Shown piece after piece: positions 52,878-61,960 of a stretch of 64,000 bases of DNA (its first letter is position 1; each line of letters opens with the position of its first letter). The translations under genes and the position numbers were made by a program. The notes beneath the pieces are model-generated. The model was not told where the DNA came from, searched no databases, and saw only the letters and a program-made list of their open reading frames with translations. The DNA comes from Halocynthiibacter sp049608145 (GTDB lineage Bacteria > Pseudomonadota > Alphaproteobacteria > Rhodobacterales > Rhodobacteraceae), in NCBI RefSeq assembly GCF_049608145.1, contig NZ_JBMYXF010000010.1, positions 16,050 through 80,049 of the forward strand, in the 5' to 3' direction.

Positions 52878-53978
52878 ATGAGCATGAATACATTCGGACA
52901 TCTTTTTCGTGTGACCACTTGGGGCGAAAGCCACGGGCCTGCATTGGGTGCGACTGTAGACGGCTGCCCGCCGAATGTGCCGGTGGATGAAGCTTTTATT
53001 CAGCAATTCCTGGACAAGCGTCGCCCCGGCCAGAACAAAAACATGACCCAGCGCAATGAACCGGATCAGGTGCGTATCCTGTCCGGCGTGTTTGAGGGTA
53101 AGACAACCGGCACCTCTATTCAGCTGATGATCGAGAACACCGATCAACGCAGCAAAGATTACGGCGACATTGCCAATACCTTCCGTCCGGGGCACGCGGA
53201 TATCACCTATCACCAGAAATACGGCAATCGCGATTATCGTGGTGGTGGGCGGTCTTCTGCCCGTGAAACTGCGGCACGTGTGGCCGCGGGGGGGCTTGCG
53301 CGCGCCGTGCTGAACCACCTGCTGCCTAAGGTGCAGATCGTCGGTTACATGACCGCTATGGGGGCGATGGAACTGGATCGTTCTAAAATTGATCTGGGTG
53401 CGATTGAAGGCAATGATTTCTGGTTGCCTGATGCGAATGCGGCCCCAGCTTGGGAAGATTACCTGCAGAAGATCCGCAAGGAACATAATTCGGTCGGGGC
53501 GACGGTTGAAGTCATCGCACAAAACCTGCCTGCGGGCCTTGGCGCACCGATTTACGCCAAGTTAGACACTGATTTGGCCGCTGCGATGATGTCGATCAAC
53601 GCTGTGAAAGGTGTTGAAATCGGCGAAGGCATGGCCGCGTCGCGCCTGACCGGTACTGACAATGCAGATGAAATCTTTATGGGTGAAAACGGCCCGGAAT
53701 ATTCGTCAAACCATGCCGGTGGCATTCTGGGTGGCATTTCCACCGGGCAAGACGTGGTTGTGCGGTTTGCGGTGAAACCGACGTCGTCCATCCTAACCCC
53801 GCGCCAATCCATTCGCAAAGACGGCACCCCAATTGAAGTCGTCACCAAAGGCCGTCATGACCCTTGTGTCGGTGTGCGTGCGGTACCGGTTGGCGAAGCG
53901 ATGATGGCCTGTGTGGTTCTGGATCACGTGCTGCTGCACCGCGGGCAAGTCGGCGAAAATCAGGGTGTTATCGGATAA
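52878..53978 (+). CDS. aroC: Chorismate synthase
   Basis: 366 residues. Converts EPSP to chorismate with reduced FMN, last step of the shikimate pathway. The three family signatures are visible: GESHGPALGATVDGCP near the start, GNRDYRGGGRSSARETAARVAAG in the middle (given here in part) and the HDPCVGVRAVPV block near the C-terminus. Stands alone with a terminator downstream. Confidence 0.97.
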   Translation: MSMNTFGHLFRVTTWGESHGPALGATVDGCPPNVPVDEAFIQQFLDKRRPGQNKNMTQRNEPDQVRILSGVFEGKTTGTSIQLMIENTDQRSKDYGDIANTFRPGHADITYHQKYGNRDYRGGGRSSARETAARVAAGGLARAVLNHLLPKVQIVGYMTAMGAMELDRSKIDLGAIEGNDFWLPDANAAPAWEDYLQKIRKEHNSVGATVEVIAQNLPAGLGAPIYAKLDTDLAAAMMSINAVKGVEIGEGMAASRLTGTDNADEIFMGENGPEYSSNHAGGILGGISTGQDVVVRFAVKPTSSILTPRQSIRKDGTPIEVVTKGRHDPCVGVRAVPVGEAMMACVVLDHVLLHRGQVGENQGVIG

Positions 53979-54026
53979 TCTTCCGGCCCTTTGCCCCTGT
54001 TTTTGAATAACACTGTTTATTTTGTA

Positions 54027-54055
54027 ACCCTGGCGTCAACGCCGGGGTGTTTTTG
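54027..54055 (+). terminator. Terminator of aroC
   Basis: ACCCTGGCG (54027-54035), loop TCAA, CGCCGGGGT (54040-54048) with one T-G pair, then GTTTTT. Confidence 0.8.
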
Positions 54056-54085
54056 CATTCCACCATAATTTTATCGGAGAATACT

Positions 54086-55078
54086 ATGAGCGACTTTTCT
54101 TTTTCCACATCTATGTCGGTGATGCGCAAAACCGCGCCTTTCCTTTTCTTTCGAATGGCTGTGTATTTTGGCATTGCTGTCGCTTGGATCCTGGCAACGG
54201 GTACGGGCGCGGGCATCGGTTGGGGTGTTGGTGCTATGGGGGATGACGGTTTTCAGGCCTCTTCCACACTATGGGGCGGTGCGGCTGGCTTTGGTATTGC
54301 AGGGGCTGCGCTGTTTTTCATGCGCGATTATATCCTGTATATGGTTAAGGCTGGCCATATTGCGGTGATGATTGAATATCTTGAAGGGCGCGACATCCCA
54401 GGTGGCAAAGGTCAGATTGCCTATGCGCAGGGAATTGTAAAAGAACGCTTTGCCCAGGCGAATGTGCTGTTTGCGATTGATCGCCTGATCAAAGGTGTCA
54501 TTCGTGCGGTAACGGGCCTTGTGCAGGGGATTGCATCCCTTTTGCCCATTCCTGGCCTTGATGGGATAATGAACCTTGTGCGCGCTTTTCTAAAGGTTGC
54601 GGTTGGCCTGATTGATGAGGTGATCCTTGCCCATCTGATCCGCGAAAAGGTCGAAAACCCTTGGACCGGCGCACAAGAGGCCCTGGTGCTATATGCCCAA
54701 AACGCAAAGCCGATGCTAAAGAATGCCGCGATCATCACAATCGTTAGCTATATTCTATCTTTTGTGGTGTTTCTGATCATGCTCGCCCCGGCGGGTGCGG
54801 TTGTTTATATGATCCCGGGTGGCTGGTCTGCAGGCGGGTTTGTCTTTGCGATCATCTTCGCCTGGGCTGTGAAGGCCGCGTTGATTGAACCCTTCGCGAT
54901 TGCCTGTCTGTTGCAAGCCTATTTCAAAGTGACCGAAGGGCAAACGCCAGATCCGGAATGGATGAACAAGCTGGAAAACACATCTGGAAAATTCCGCAGC
55001 CTTGGCGAAAAAGCGGTCAGCTGGGTGTCAGGGGGGCGCGCGGGCACATCAACGGATGCCCCCGCACAGACTGGTTAA
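54086..55078 (+). CDS. Integral membrane protein of unknown function
   Basis: 330 residues from ATG 54086, which follows CGGAGA at good spacing. At least five hydrophobic segments (e.g. VYFGIAVAWILATGTGAGIG, IVSYILSFVVFLIMLAPAGA, FVFAIIFAWAVKAALIEPFA). The middle part (IKGVIRAVTGLVQGIASLLP) is amphipathic. C-terminus is soluble and charged. No family recognised. Its stop shares a palindromic TTAA with the thioredoxin gene on the other strand. Confidence 0.75.
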   Translation: MSDFSFSTSMSVMRKTAPFLFFRMAVYFGIAVAWILATGTGAGIGWGVGAMGDDGFQASSTLWGGAAGFGIAGAALFFMRDYILYMVKAGHIAVMIEYLEGRDIPGGKGQIAYAQGIVKERFAQANVLFAIDRLIKGVIRAVTGLVQGIASLLPIPGLDGIMNLVRAFLKVAVGLIDEVILAHLIREKVENPWTGAQEALVLYAQNAKPMLKNAAIITIVSYILSFVVFLIMLAPAGAVVYMIPGGWSAGGFVFAIIFAWAVKAALIEPFAIACLLQAYFKVTEGQTPDPEWMNKLENTSGKFRSLGEKAVSWVSGGRAGTSTDAPAQTG

Positions 55079-55482
55079 GCCGTGGCTGCGGTCAGGGCCG
55101 TGTCCATCAGGGCCTGGATCTGGCTGCGGGATGTGCCAGCAACGATGCGGCCCAGTTCTTCCTCGCCTTTTAGCACCACAAGGGTGGATCGGCGGGGAAT
55201 GCGCAGGCGGATGGACAGTTCGTCATTTGCGTAATTGTCCCAATCCACATTCACGAAGGCGATGTTTTCGGCGTATTCAGGGTTGTTTGACAACAGCCCG
55301 CCGATCACCCGTTCCTGGGCGGCACATGTGGTGCACCAGTCGGTTTTGAAATCGATGAATACAGTTTTGCCTTCAGCCAAGAGGCTGTCCACCAGGCCCG
55401 GCGTGTAATTTTGTGCGGCAGAGGCCAGCGTCGGCAACAGGGCAGCAGCGGCGGTTGTCATCAGGAAAGTACGGCGGTTCAT
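55075..55482 (-). CDS. Periplasmic thioredoxin-like protein
   Basis: 135 residues. Signal peptide with RRTFL and a hydrophobic core ending ASAAQ (about 1-23), possibly Tat. Thioredoxin fold with active site W-C50-T-T-C53 and cis-proline in RIPRRSTLVV. It most likely receives electrons from the CcdA protein encoded 15 bases upstream and reduces periplasmic disulfides, for example in cytochrome c maturation. Confidence 0.85.
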   Translation of the reverse strand: MNRRTFLMTTAAAALLPTLASAAQNYTPGLVDSLLAEGKTVFIDFKTDWCTTCAAQERVIGGLLSNNPEYAENIAFVNVDWDNYANDELSIRLRIPRRSTLVVLKGEEELGRIVAGTSRSQIQALMDTALTAATA

Positions 55483-55497
55483 GTCAGTGTCCTTTGT

Positions 55498-56211
55498 TTA
55501 AAGAGATACGGAAAGATCGGTTAGCCAGTAAGGCAGGTTCTGCAGGGCCCAAGCTTCGGCAATGTGGTGCCATTTCAACAGGATTGCGGTGCCAACAAGG
55601 ATGAACACCACACCCATCAGGGGTTTGGAAACGGCGGCGATCCGGCGCAATAGGGCCTGGCGGCGCATCAAAGCGGCGCGCGCACCATACCCCAGCCCCA
55701 AGATCAACGTAGATACGCCAAGGGCGAAGAATATCATGATCAACCCAGCCCGCGTCAGGCTTTCACCCTGAGACGCCAGCGCAATTGCGCCGCCCAGCGT
55801 TGGGCCGATACAGGGGCTCCAGACAGCACCAAGAAGGGCACCACCAAGGATCTGGCCACGCAGACCGTTCTGTGCGACCTGATCGATCTGACCGTCGGCC
55901 TTTGCCGCAAAACCAGACGTTGCCCCGGTGAACATATCGCCAAGACGCGGAGTCAGCAGGATGATCCCAAAGACGATCATCGCAATCGCCCCATAGCGCG
56001 CAATATCATCGGGGCGTATCCCAAGGCTAAAGCCCAGCGTTGCAACAATCATCCCCAGCACGACAAAGCTGACAGACATGCCAAGGGCAATGGCCGTGGG
56101 GGCGTGGCGGTGGGTTTGTAACCCACTGGCCAGCACAATGGGCAGAACGGGCAAAACGCAGGGGTTGATCAGGGTCAGCAGACCCGCGCCATATGCAAAA
56201 ATAAATTCCAT
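55498..56211 (-). CDS. ccdA: CcdA/DsbD-type membrane thiol transporter
   Basis: 237 residues with six hydrophobic segments. Conserved cysteines are in NPCVLPVLP (first helix) and SPCIGPTLGGAIALA (fourth helix), the pair that relays electrons across the membrane. A short tail follows the sixth helix. Partner thioredoxin is encoded next. The pair supplies reductant to the periplasm. Confidence 0.9.
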   Translation of the reverse strand: MEFIFAYGAGLLTLINPCVLPVLPIVLASGLQTHRHAPTAIALGMSVSFVVLGMIVATLGFSLGIRPDDIARYGAIAMIVFGIILLTPRLGDMFTGATSGFAAKADGQIDQVAQNGLRGQILGGALLGAVWSPCIGPTLGGAIALASQGESLTRAGLIMIFFALGVSTLILGLGYGARAALMRRQALLRRIAAVSKPLMGVVFILVGTAILLKWHHIAEAWALQNLPYWLTDLSVSL

Positions 56212-56258
56212 AGGGTGTTTGTGGCGCGGGGCAGGCGCAATGTCATCTCACGTTCGCG

Positions 56259-57131
56259 TTAACGTGCGGGGCTTTTGGACATCTGCACCATGATGATGGC
56301 GCCTGTGATCACCGCCACCCCAATGATATCCATCAGGCCCAGGCTTTCTCCAAGAATAACGGCAGCAACGGCCACACCAAGGAAGGGATTGAGAAAGTGA
56401 AACACCGACGCCCGCACCGCGCCAATACGTGACACAAGCGCAAACCAGATGAACGTCGCAGCAAGTCCGGGCACAAGCGTTGTATAGGTAAAGGCCATGA
56501 CAAGGGACCAGTTGAAGATGATAAATTGGGTTTCCGTGGCCAGGCCAATCACCGCAAGGATCACAGCGCCAATCCACATTTGTAGCCCGACAATCATCAT
56601 CATATTGCCACCAGCCAGGGCACCGCGCACGGACAGGGTCGCCACCGCCAAGCCAAGCGCACCGATAAAGCAGAAAATCAGCCCGGTTATATCGATGCCT
56701 TCGCCAGAAATGCGGCCGCTCATGATGATGGCAACGCCGACAACCCCGGCAAACAGGCCAAAGATCGCCATGGACGGCAGTTTTTCCCGGAAAAAGGCCC
56801 AGCCTAGGAATGCCGCCATCAAGGGCATGGTCGATGCGATGATCGCCGCTACGGATGCTTCAATCCACTGCATCGCGACAAAGTTCAGGCCCAGATACAG
56901 CGCATTCTGGCAGATCCCGAAAACGATCGTGGCCTTCCATTGCCCGCGGGTCAGTTGGAAATTTTGCCCCATATACCAGGCAATCAGCATGGCCAACGTA
57001 CCCGACGTGGCAAAGCGTACCGCAAGGGCGGTCAGCGGCGGGGCAAGTTCCACAAGGATACGGGCCGAGGTGAACGCGGATGACCACATAAAGGCAAAGG
57101 TCAGCCCCATCGCAATTGCGCGCAGATCCAT
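56259..57131 (-). CDS. DMT-superfamily transporter (EamA type)
   Basis: 290 residues, about ten membrane helices in two EamA repeats (first about 10-135, second about 150-285). EamA proteins export small metabolites or amino acids; the substrate is unknown. Forty-seven bases upstream of ccdA, so perhaps cotranscribed with it, though no functional link is apparent. Confidence 0.85.
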   Translation of the reverse strand: MDLRAIAMGLTFAFMWSSAFTSARILVELAPPLTALAVRFATSGTLAMLIAWYMGQNFQLTRGQWKATIVFGICQNALYLGLNFVAMQWIEASVAAIIASTMPLMAAFLGWAFFREKLPSMAIFGLFAGVVGVAIIMSGRISGEGIDITGLIFCFIGALGLAVATLSVRGALAGGNMMMIVGLQMWIGAVILAVIGLATETQFIIFNWSLVMAFTYTTLVPGLAATFIWFALVSRIGAVRASVFHFLNPFLGVAVAAVILGESLGLMDIIGVAVITGAIIMVQMSKSPAR

Positions 57132-57147
57132 GTCTCATCCCCCAAAG

Positions 57148-57176
57148 AAAAAAGGCCGCCTTTAAGGCGACCTTTT
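57148..57176 (-). terminator. Terminator of hup
   Basis: AAAAGGCCGCC (57150-57160) against GGCGACCTTTT (57166-57176), one mismatch, short loop; located between hup and the DMT transporter on the same strand. Confidence 0.75.
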
Positions 57177-57212
57177 CACTATCATCTGCGGGCCTGAGGC
57201 CTGCAAGACCAA

Positions 57213-57500
57213 TTATGCGTTTACGCTGTCTTTCAGCGCTTTCGCGATGGTCATTTTCACAACCTTATCAGCGTCTTTTTTGATTTGCTCACCAGTTGCT
57301 GGGTTGCGAACCATACGCTCAGGACGCTCGCGGCAATAGATTTTGCCAACACCTGGGAGAGTCACGGCACCGCCGCCGGAAACTTCACTGGTGATAACTG
57401 CGATAACAGCGTCAAGTGCACCAGAAGCAGCTTTCTTGTCTGCGCCCATTTCTTCTGCGAGTGCAGCTACCAGTTGGGTCTTCGTCATTGGTTTAGACAT
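57213..57500 (-). CDS. hup: HU-family histone-like DNA-binding protein
   Basis: 95 residues. The DNA-binding arm block GKIYCRERPERMVRNPATG shows the R-N-P loop; the N-terminal helix begins MTKTQLVAALAEE. It bends and compacts DNA. GAGGAGAG upstream of the ATG is a very strong ribosome site, in line with high expression. Confidence 0.95.
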   Translation of the reverse strand: MSKPMTKTQLVAALAEEMGADKKAASGALDAVIAVITSEVSGGGAVTLPGVGKIYCRERPERMVRNPATGEQIKKDADKVVKMTIAKALKDSVNA

Positions 57501-57640
57501 ATAATTCTCTCCTCGTTATTGTCCTGTTGGGACGTGATTGCAGGCATTTAAAGGGATTGTGGCGGGTGACACAACGATTTCCGATCCAAAAAGTCAATTT
57601 TTTCAGTCATTTTGGCAAGATTTCGCCACAATTCGGGTGT

Positions 57641-59122
57641 TCAGAGGAAAGCTGTCTCCTCAAAGCTACGCAATTTGCGTGAATGAATACGTTCCAAGGG
57701 CATTTCGCGGATCATTTCCATGGCCCGAATTCCGATTTTTAGGTGTCTTTGCACCTGTGTCGTGTAGAAATCAGACGCCATGCCGGGCAATTTTAGTTCC
57801 CCGTGCAAGGGTTTATCACTGACACACAACAAGGTTCCGTAAGGCACCCGGAACCGAAAACCATTGGCGGCAATTGTTGCGCTTTCCATATCCAGGGCCA
57901 CGGCACGTGATTGCGAAAGGCGTTGCACAGGGCCGCTTTGGTCGCGAAGTTCCCAGTTGCGGTTGTCAATCGTCGCAACCGTGCCCGTCCGCATCAGGCG
58001 TTTCAACTCGTACCCTTCCAGTTGGGTGACATCAGCAACCGCCTGTTCTAACGCGACCTGAACCTCGGCCAAGGGCGGGATGGGAACCCAGACGGGCAGG
58101 TCGTCATCCAGAACGTGATCTTCACGCAGGTAAGAATGTGCCAGCACAAAATCACCCAGGGCCTGGGTGTTCCGCAGGCCGGCGCAGTGTCCGACCATCA
58201 ACCACGCATGAGGCCGCAAAACAGCAATGTGGTCGGTTGCGGTTTTCGCGTTTGATGGACCTACACCAATGTTCACCAGTGTGATGCCGCCGCCATCCGC
58301 ACGTTTCAGATGATAGGTCGGCATCTGGGGCAGCTTGGCAGGGTGAGGACAATCTTCATCCGCTTTGGTGATCTCGATATTCCCGGTCGAAACAAAGCTG
58401 ACGTAACCACTGTCCGGATCGGCCAGCATTTCACGCGCATAGGCTTCGAACTCGGACACATAGAACTGGTAGTTGGTAAACAACACATGGTTCTGGAAAT
58501 GGCTTGGATCGGTCGCGGTGTAATGAGACAGTCTTGCCAGAGAATAATCCACGCGCTGTGCCGTGAAGGGGGCAAGGGGCAGGGATCCGTCTGCATGGGC
58601 AGAACTTGTACCGTTTACAATGTCGTCATTGGTGGTCGACAGATCTGGCACATCAAAGATGTCACGCAGGGGGTATTCCATCGCACCGCCCTGAGGGACC
58701 GAAACATTCGCGTCATTTACAACGGCGAAATGTACGGGGATTGGGGTGTCAGACACGGCAATTGTCACCGCAACATCATGGCTGCACATCAGCAGATCAA
58801 TCTGGTGTTCCAGATAGGCGCGGAACAGGTCGGGGCGGGTGACGGTTGTGGCGTATTCCCCCGGATTAGACACATGTCCAAAGGCAAGGCGCGTATCGGC
58901 CTGGGCGTAACTTGTGGTTTTAATCCGGATCTCGGGATAAAATGCGCGAAAGCGTTCCTGGGGGCGCGGACCGGCCACACAGGATGAAAAGCGTTCGCAC
59001 AGGAATGTAGTCGCGGTCTCATAAAGGCTACACAGATGCGCCACCGCCTTTTTCGCATCGGTGAATGTTTTCGGGGCGGGCGTCGGTGGGGATTGGACGG
59101 AAAGTTCAGGATCGGCTGTCAT
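57641..59122 (-). CDS. amn: AMP nucleosidase
   Basis: 493 residues. Splits AMP to adenine and ribose 5-phosphate. C-terminal nucleoside phosphorylase-like domain with GGITLVNIGVGPSNAKTATDH region and WLMVGHCAGLRNTQ, and MESATIAANGFRFRVPYGTL near the end; the N-terminal domain (LCSLYETATTFLCERF) is the AMN-specific part. Length is as in E. coli Amn. Starts two bases after the ade stop, so the two act in sequence: AMP to adenine to hypoxanthine. Confidence 0.94.
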   Translation of the reverse strand: MTADPELSVQSPPTPAPKTFTDAKKAVAHLCSLYETATTFLCERFSSCVAGPRPQERFRAFYPEIRIKTTSYAQADTRLAFGHVSNPGEYATTVTRPDLFRAYLEHQIDLLMCSHDVAVTIAVSDTPIPVHFAVVNDANVSVPQGGAMEYPLRDIFDVPDLSTTNDDIVNGTSSAHADGSLPLAPFTAQRVDYSLARLSHYTATDPSHFQNHVLFTNYQFYVSEFEAYAREMLADPDSGYVSFVSTGNIEITKADEDCPHPAKLPQMPTYHLKRADGGGITLVNIGVGPSNAKTATDHIAVLRPHAWLMVGHCAGLRNTQALGDFVLAHSYLREDHVLDDDLPVWVPIPPLAEVQVALEQAVADVTQLEGYELKRLMRTGTVATIDNRNWELRDQSGPVQRLSQSRAVALDMESATIAANGFRFRVPYGTLLCVSDKPLHGELKLPGMASDFYTTQVQRHLKIGIRAMEMIREMPLERIHSRKLRSFEETAFL

Positions 59123-59124
59123 TA

Positions 59125-60933
59125 TTATTTTCCTTCTTCAAACAGCGGTATCAGTTCAAATGTGCGCACATCCACAAGGCCCAGATCGGAAATCCGCATT
59201 TCAGGGATCACGACAAGCGCCAGCAGGGAATGCTGCATATAAGCGTTGTTCAGGCTGCAACCACAGGCGCGCATGGCGTCACCTAGGGCGTCTGCTTGGG
59301 CTGCGACGTCCTGCGCAGGGCTGTCAGACATCAGGCCTGCGATGGGCAGCTTTACCAGGGCCAGTTCCTGCCCATCTTTATAGATGACAACACCACCGCC
59401 GACTTCGCGCAAACGGTTTGCGGCCAGGGCCATGTCATCCTGGCTGGTGCCGATCACGATCATATGGTGGCTGTCATGGGCAACGGTGGATGCCATGGCC
59501 ATTTTGCCGGTGTAGCCAAAGCCAGACACAAGCGCGTTTGTCACGCCTCCGGTTGCACGATGGCGTTCCACCAGTGAAATCTGGCAGACATCTTGGGCAG
59601 CATCACCTTTGACTTCGCCATTCACCACAGGCAGTTCCACCTGAAGCGCCTTTGTCGGGGCCTGGTTTTCCACCACACCAATCACATTGGCGGTGACGTG
59701 GTTTGCGCCTTCGGGGGCGGTGATGATGAAATCATCTGCTGACAAATCACGCGCCATGTTGACGGTGTCACGGGCATGGTCTGGCCAGTCCAAATGGGGG
59801 CATTCTGCCAACATTAGACCCTGTTTCGCGATGATTTTACCGCGTGCAATAACAGTGTCGATAGGTAGGGTTTTTAGATCGGATGTCAGGATCACATCGG
59901 CACGACGTCCAGGCGCGATGGATCCCAATTCACGTTCCAGGCCGAAATGTGTCGCCGTGTTGATCGTCGCCATTTGTAAGGCGATCAGCGGGTCACAGCC
60001 GCAATCAATTGCGTGGCGCACAACCCGGTTCATATGCCCGTCATTCACCAAAGTGCCAGAATGGCAGTCATCGGTACACAGGATGAAATTGCGGGGATCT
60101 AGGCCTTTTTCCGTCACTGCGGTAATCTGTGTTTCCACGTCATACCAAGCGGACCCAAGGCGCATCATGTGGCGCATGCCTTGGCGGACACGGGCGATGG
60201 CATCGGCTTCGCAGGTGCCTTCGTGATCGTCCGCTGGTCCGCCTGCCGCATAGGCGTGAAACGGAATGCCCAGATCCGGGCTGGCATAATGCCCCCCCAC
60301 GGTCTTGCCCGCGTTCTGGGTGGCGGCGATTTCTGCCAACATCTTGGGATCACCATTGATCACGCCAGGAAAATTCATCATTTCCCCAAGGCCAATGATC
60401 CCAGGCCAGTGCATTGCTTCGGCCACATCATCGGGGGTGATTTCAAACCCTGTGGTTTCAAGCCCTGGCGCAGATGGCGCGCAGGATGGCATCTGTGTGT
60501 AAAGGTTCACAGGCTGCAACATGGCTTCGTCATGCATCAGGCGCACGCCTTCCAGACCCAAGACATTTGCGATCTCATGAGGGTCTGTAAACATGGTGGT
60601 CGTGCCATGGGGGGCAACGGCGCGGGTGAATTCAGCAGGCGTTAACATCCCACTTTCGATATGCATATGCGCATCGCAGAGGCCGGGGATCATATAGGCG
60701 CCGTTGGCCTCGATCACTTCCGTATTCGGGCCAATGCAATGGCTGGCATCGGGTCCGCAAAAGGCAAAACGCCCGTTCGCAATGGCGATGTCGTGATTGT
60801 CCAGCACTTCGCGGGTGTGCACGTTAACCCATTTGCCGCCTTTGATTACAGTGTCTGCGGCGTCTCTGCCCGCTGCAACTGCCACCAGGCGGGCTGCAGA
60901 TTCGGGCCATGTTTTAAATGTCTCTGTTTCCAT
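59125..60933 (-). CDS. ade: Adenine deaminase
   Basis: 602 residues, amidohydrolase superfamily. Metal motif DAHMHIESGML, then HDEAM, GLGEMMNFPGV and the LCTDDCHSGT block with the catalytic aspartates. Converts adenine to hypoxanthine and ammonia. Full length for the family. First gene of the ade-amn pair. Confidence 0.95.
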   Translation of the reverse strand: METETFKTWPESAARLVAVAAGRDAADTVIKGGKWVNVHTREVLDNHDIAIANGRFAFCGPDASHCIGPNTEVIEANGAYMIPGLCDAHMHIESGMLTPAEFTRAVAPHGTTTMFTDPHEIANVLGLEGVRLMHDEAMLQPVNLYTQMPSCAPSAPGLETTGFEITPDDVAEAMHWPGIIGLGEMMNFPGVINGDPKMLAEIAATQNAGKTVGGHYASPDLGIPFHAYAAGGPADDHEGTCEADAIARVRQGMRHMMRLGSAWYDVETQITAVTEKGLDPRNFILCTDDCHSGTLVNDGHMNRVVRHAIDCGCDPLIALQMATINTATHFGLERELGSIAPGRRADVILTSDLKTLPIDTVIARGKIIAKQGLMLAECPHLDWPDHARDTVNMARDLSADDFIITAPEGANHVTANVIGVVENQAPTKALQVELPVVNGEVKGDAAQDVCQISLVERHRATGGVTNALVSGFGYTGKMAMASTVAHDSHHMIVIGTSQDDMALAANRLREVGGGVVIYKDGQELALVKLPIAGLMSDSPAQDVAAQADALGDAMRACGCSLNNAYMQHSLLALVVIPEMRISDLGLVDVRTFELIPLFEEGK

Positions 60934-60984
60934 TGACCTATAATCTGGCTTTTTGGCAAAGGTTCAAGCCCTTATTCTGGCCCC

Positions 60985-61857
60985 TTATTTTGATCCATGT
61001 GTGAACTGCCCATGTAACCAATTTGCAAAGGCTTGGGCGTTTGGGTTCTTTTCCGCTGCTGGTGTCATCAGAAGATAATAAGCCTCGGGCATGGGGGTGC
61101 GATGGGGGAAGGGTGCAATCAGCTTGCCCTGATCCATCAGATGTCCCGCGATTAGATCATGGGCAATTGTCATACCGCCCCCCGCCGCGGCGACGGTCAG
61201 AGTGAAGGAAAACGTTGTAGCATAAGTGACCGGGGGGGCTGTCCAGACCATGCCCTGATCTTCGACCCAATCCTGCCAGCTGCCCAGCATATTCATACAG
61301 TCATACAAGGGCTGATCCTGAAGATTGTCGGATGTCACAGGAAAGTCCGGGGCACACACAGGATAATAATAATCACGCGCCAACAATTCAGATTTCACCG
61401 CAGGATCGGGCAGCAAAGAATAGCGGATCTCAAGATCAACGCCTTCTGCCATGTAGCGTGTTTCCCACAGTTCGGTTTCGACCTGAAGCTGAATGTCAGG
61501 ATGGGCGGCACGAAACAGATGCAGGCGCGGGGCAAGCCAATGAATGGAAAAGGTGATATTTGACTGAATGCGCAGAACATTTTTGTCGCCACCCGTCACC
61601 GCCCGGGTGCCGCGCGAAAGCGTTGCGAAAGCATCACGAACAACGGGCAGATAGGTTAACCCGACATTGGTTAAAGCCAGGCCGCGTGGGCGCCGGATGA
61701 ACAAAGGTGTGTTCAAATAGCTTTCCAGCGCCTTGATCTGCTGGCTGACCGCGCTTTGCGTCATGTTCAATTCTCCCGCAGCGCCTGTGAACGACAGGTG
61801 GCGGGCGGCGGCCTCAAAGGCGCGTAACCAGTTCAAAGGGGGAAGGGCGGTTTTCAC
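60985..61857 (-). CDS. LysR-family transcriptional regulator (GcvA-like)
   Basis: 290 residues. N-terminal helix-turn-helix (LSFTGAAGELNMTQSAVSQQIKALE), then LysR effector domain of the GcvA subgroup (start LPPLNWLRAFEAAARHLSF). Divergent from the class II aldolase gene with 103 bases between starts. A perfect operator-like palindrome at 61872-61886 lies between them and just upstream of its own start, so autoregulation plus control of the aldolase gene is expected. The effector is unknown. Confidence 0.9.
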   Translation of the reverse strand: MKTALPPLNWLRAFEAAARHLSFTGAAGELNMTQSAVSQQIKALESYLNTPLFIRRPRGLALTNVGLTYLPVVRDAFATLSRGTRAVTGGDKNVLRIQSNITFSIHWLAPRLHLFRAAHPDIQLQVETELWETRYMAEGVDLEIRYSLLPDPAVKSELLARDYYYPVCAPDFPVTSDNLQDQPLYDCMNMLGSWQDWVEDQGMVWTAPPVTYATTFSFTLTVAAAGGGMTIAHDLIAGHLMDQGKLIAPFPHRTPMPEAYYLLMTPAAEKNPNAQAFANWLHGQFTHGSK

Positions 61858-61871
61858 ATCATAATCCGGAC

Positions 61872-61886
61872 ATAAGTTTCACTTAT
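61872..61886. promoter_or_regulatory. LysR-type operator palindrome
   Basis: ATAAGT-TTC-ACTTAT: two perfect six-base arms with a three-base spacer, containing the LysR-type T-N11-A core (61873-61885). It is 15 bases from the LysR start and 75 from the aldolase start. Confidence 0.75.
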
Positions 61887-61960
61887 AGCATGCATGTGTT
61901 TTTTTCGTTGGTAAAGAAAATTGCGTGACGGCAACTTGGCAAAACCACAGGAGAGCGCAA

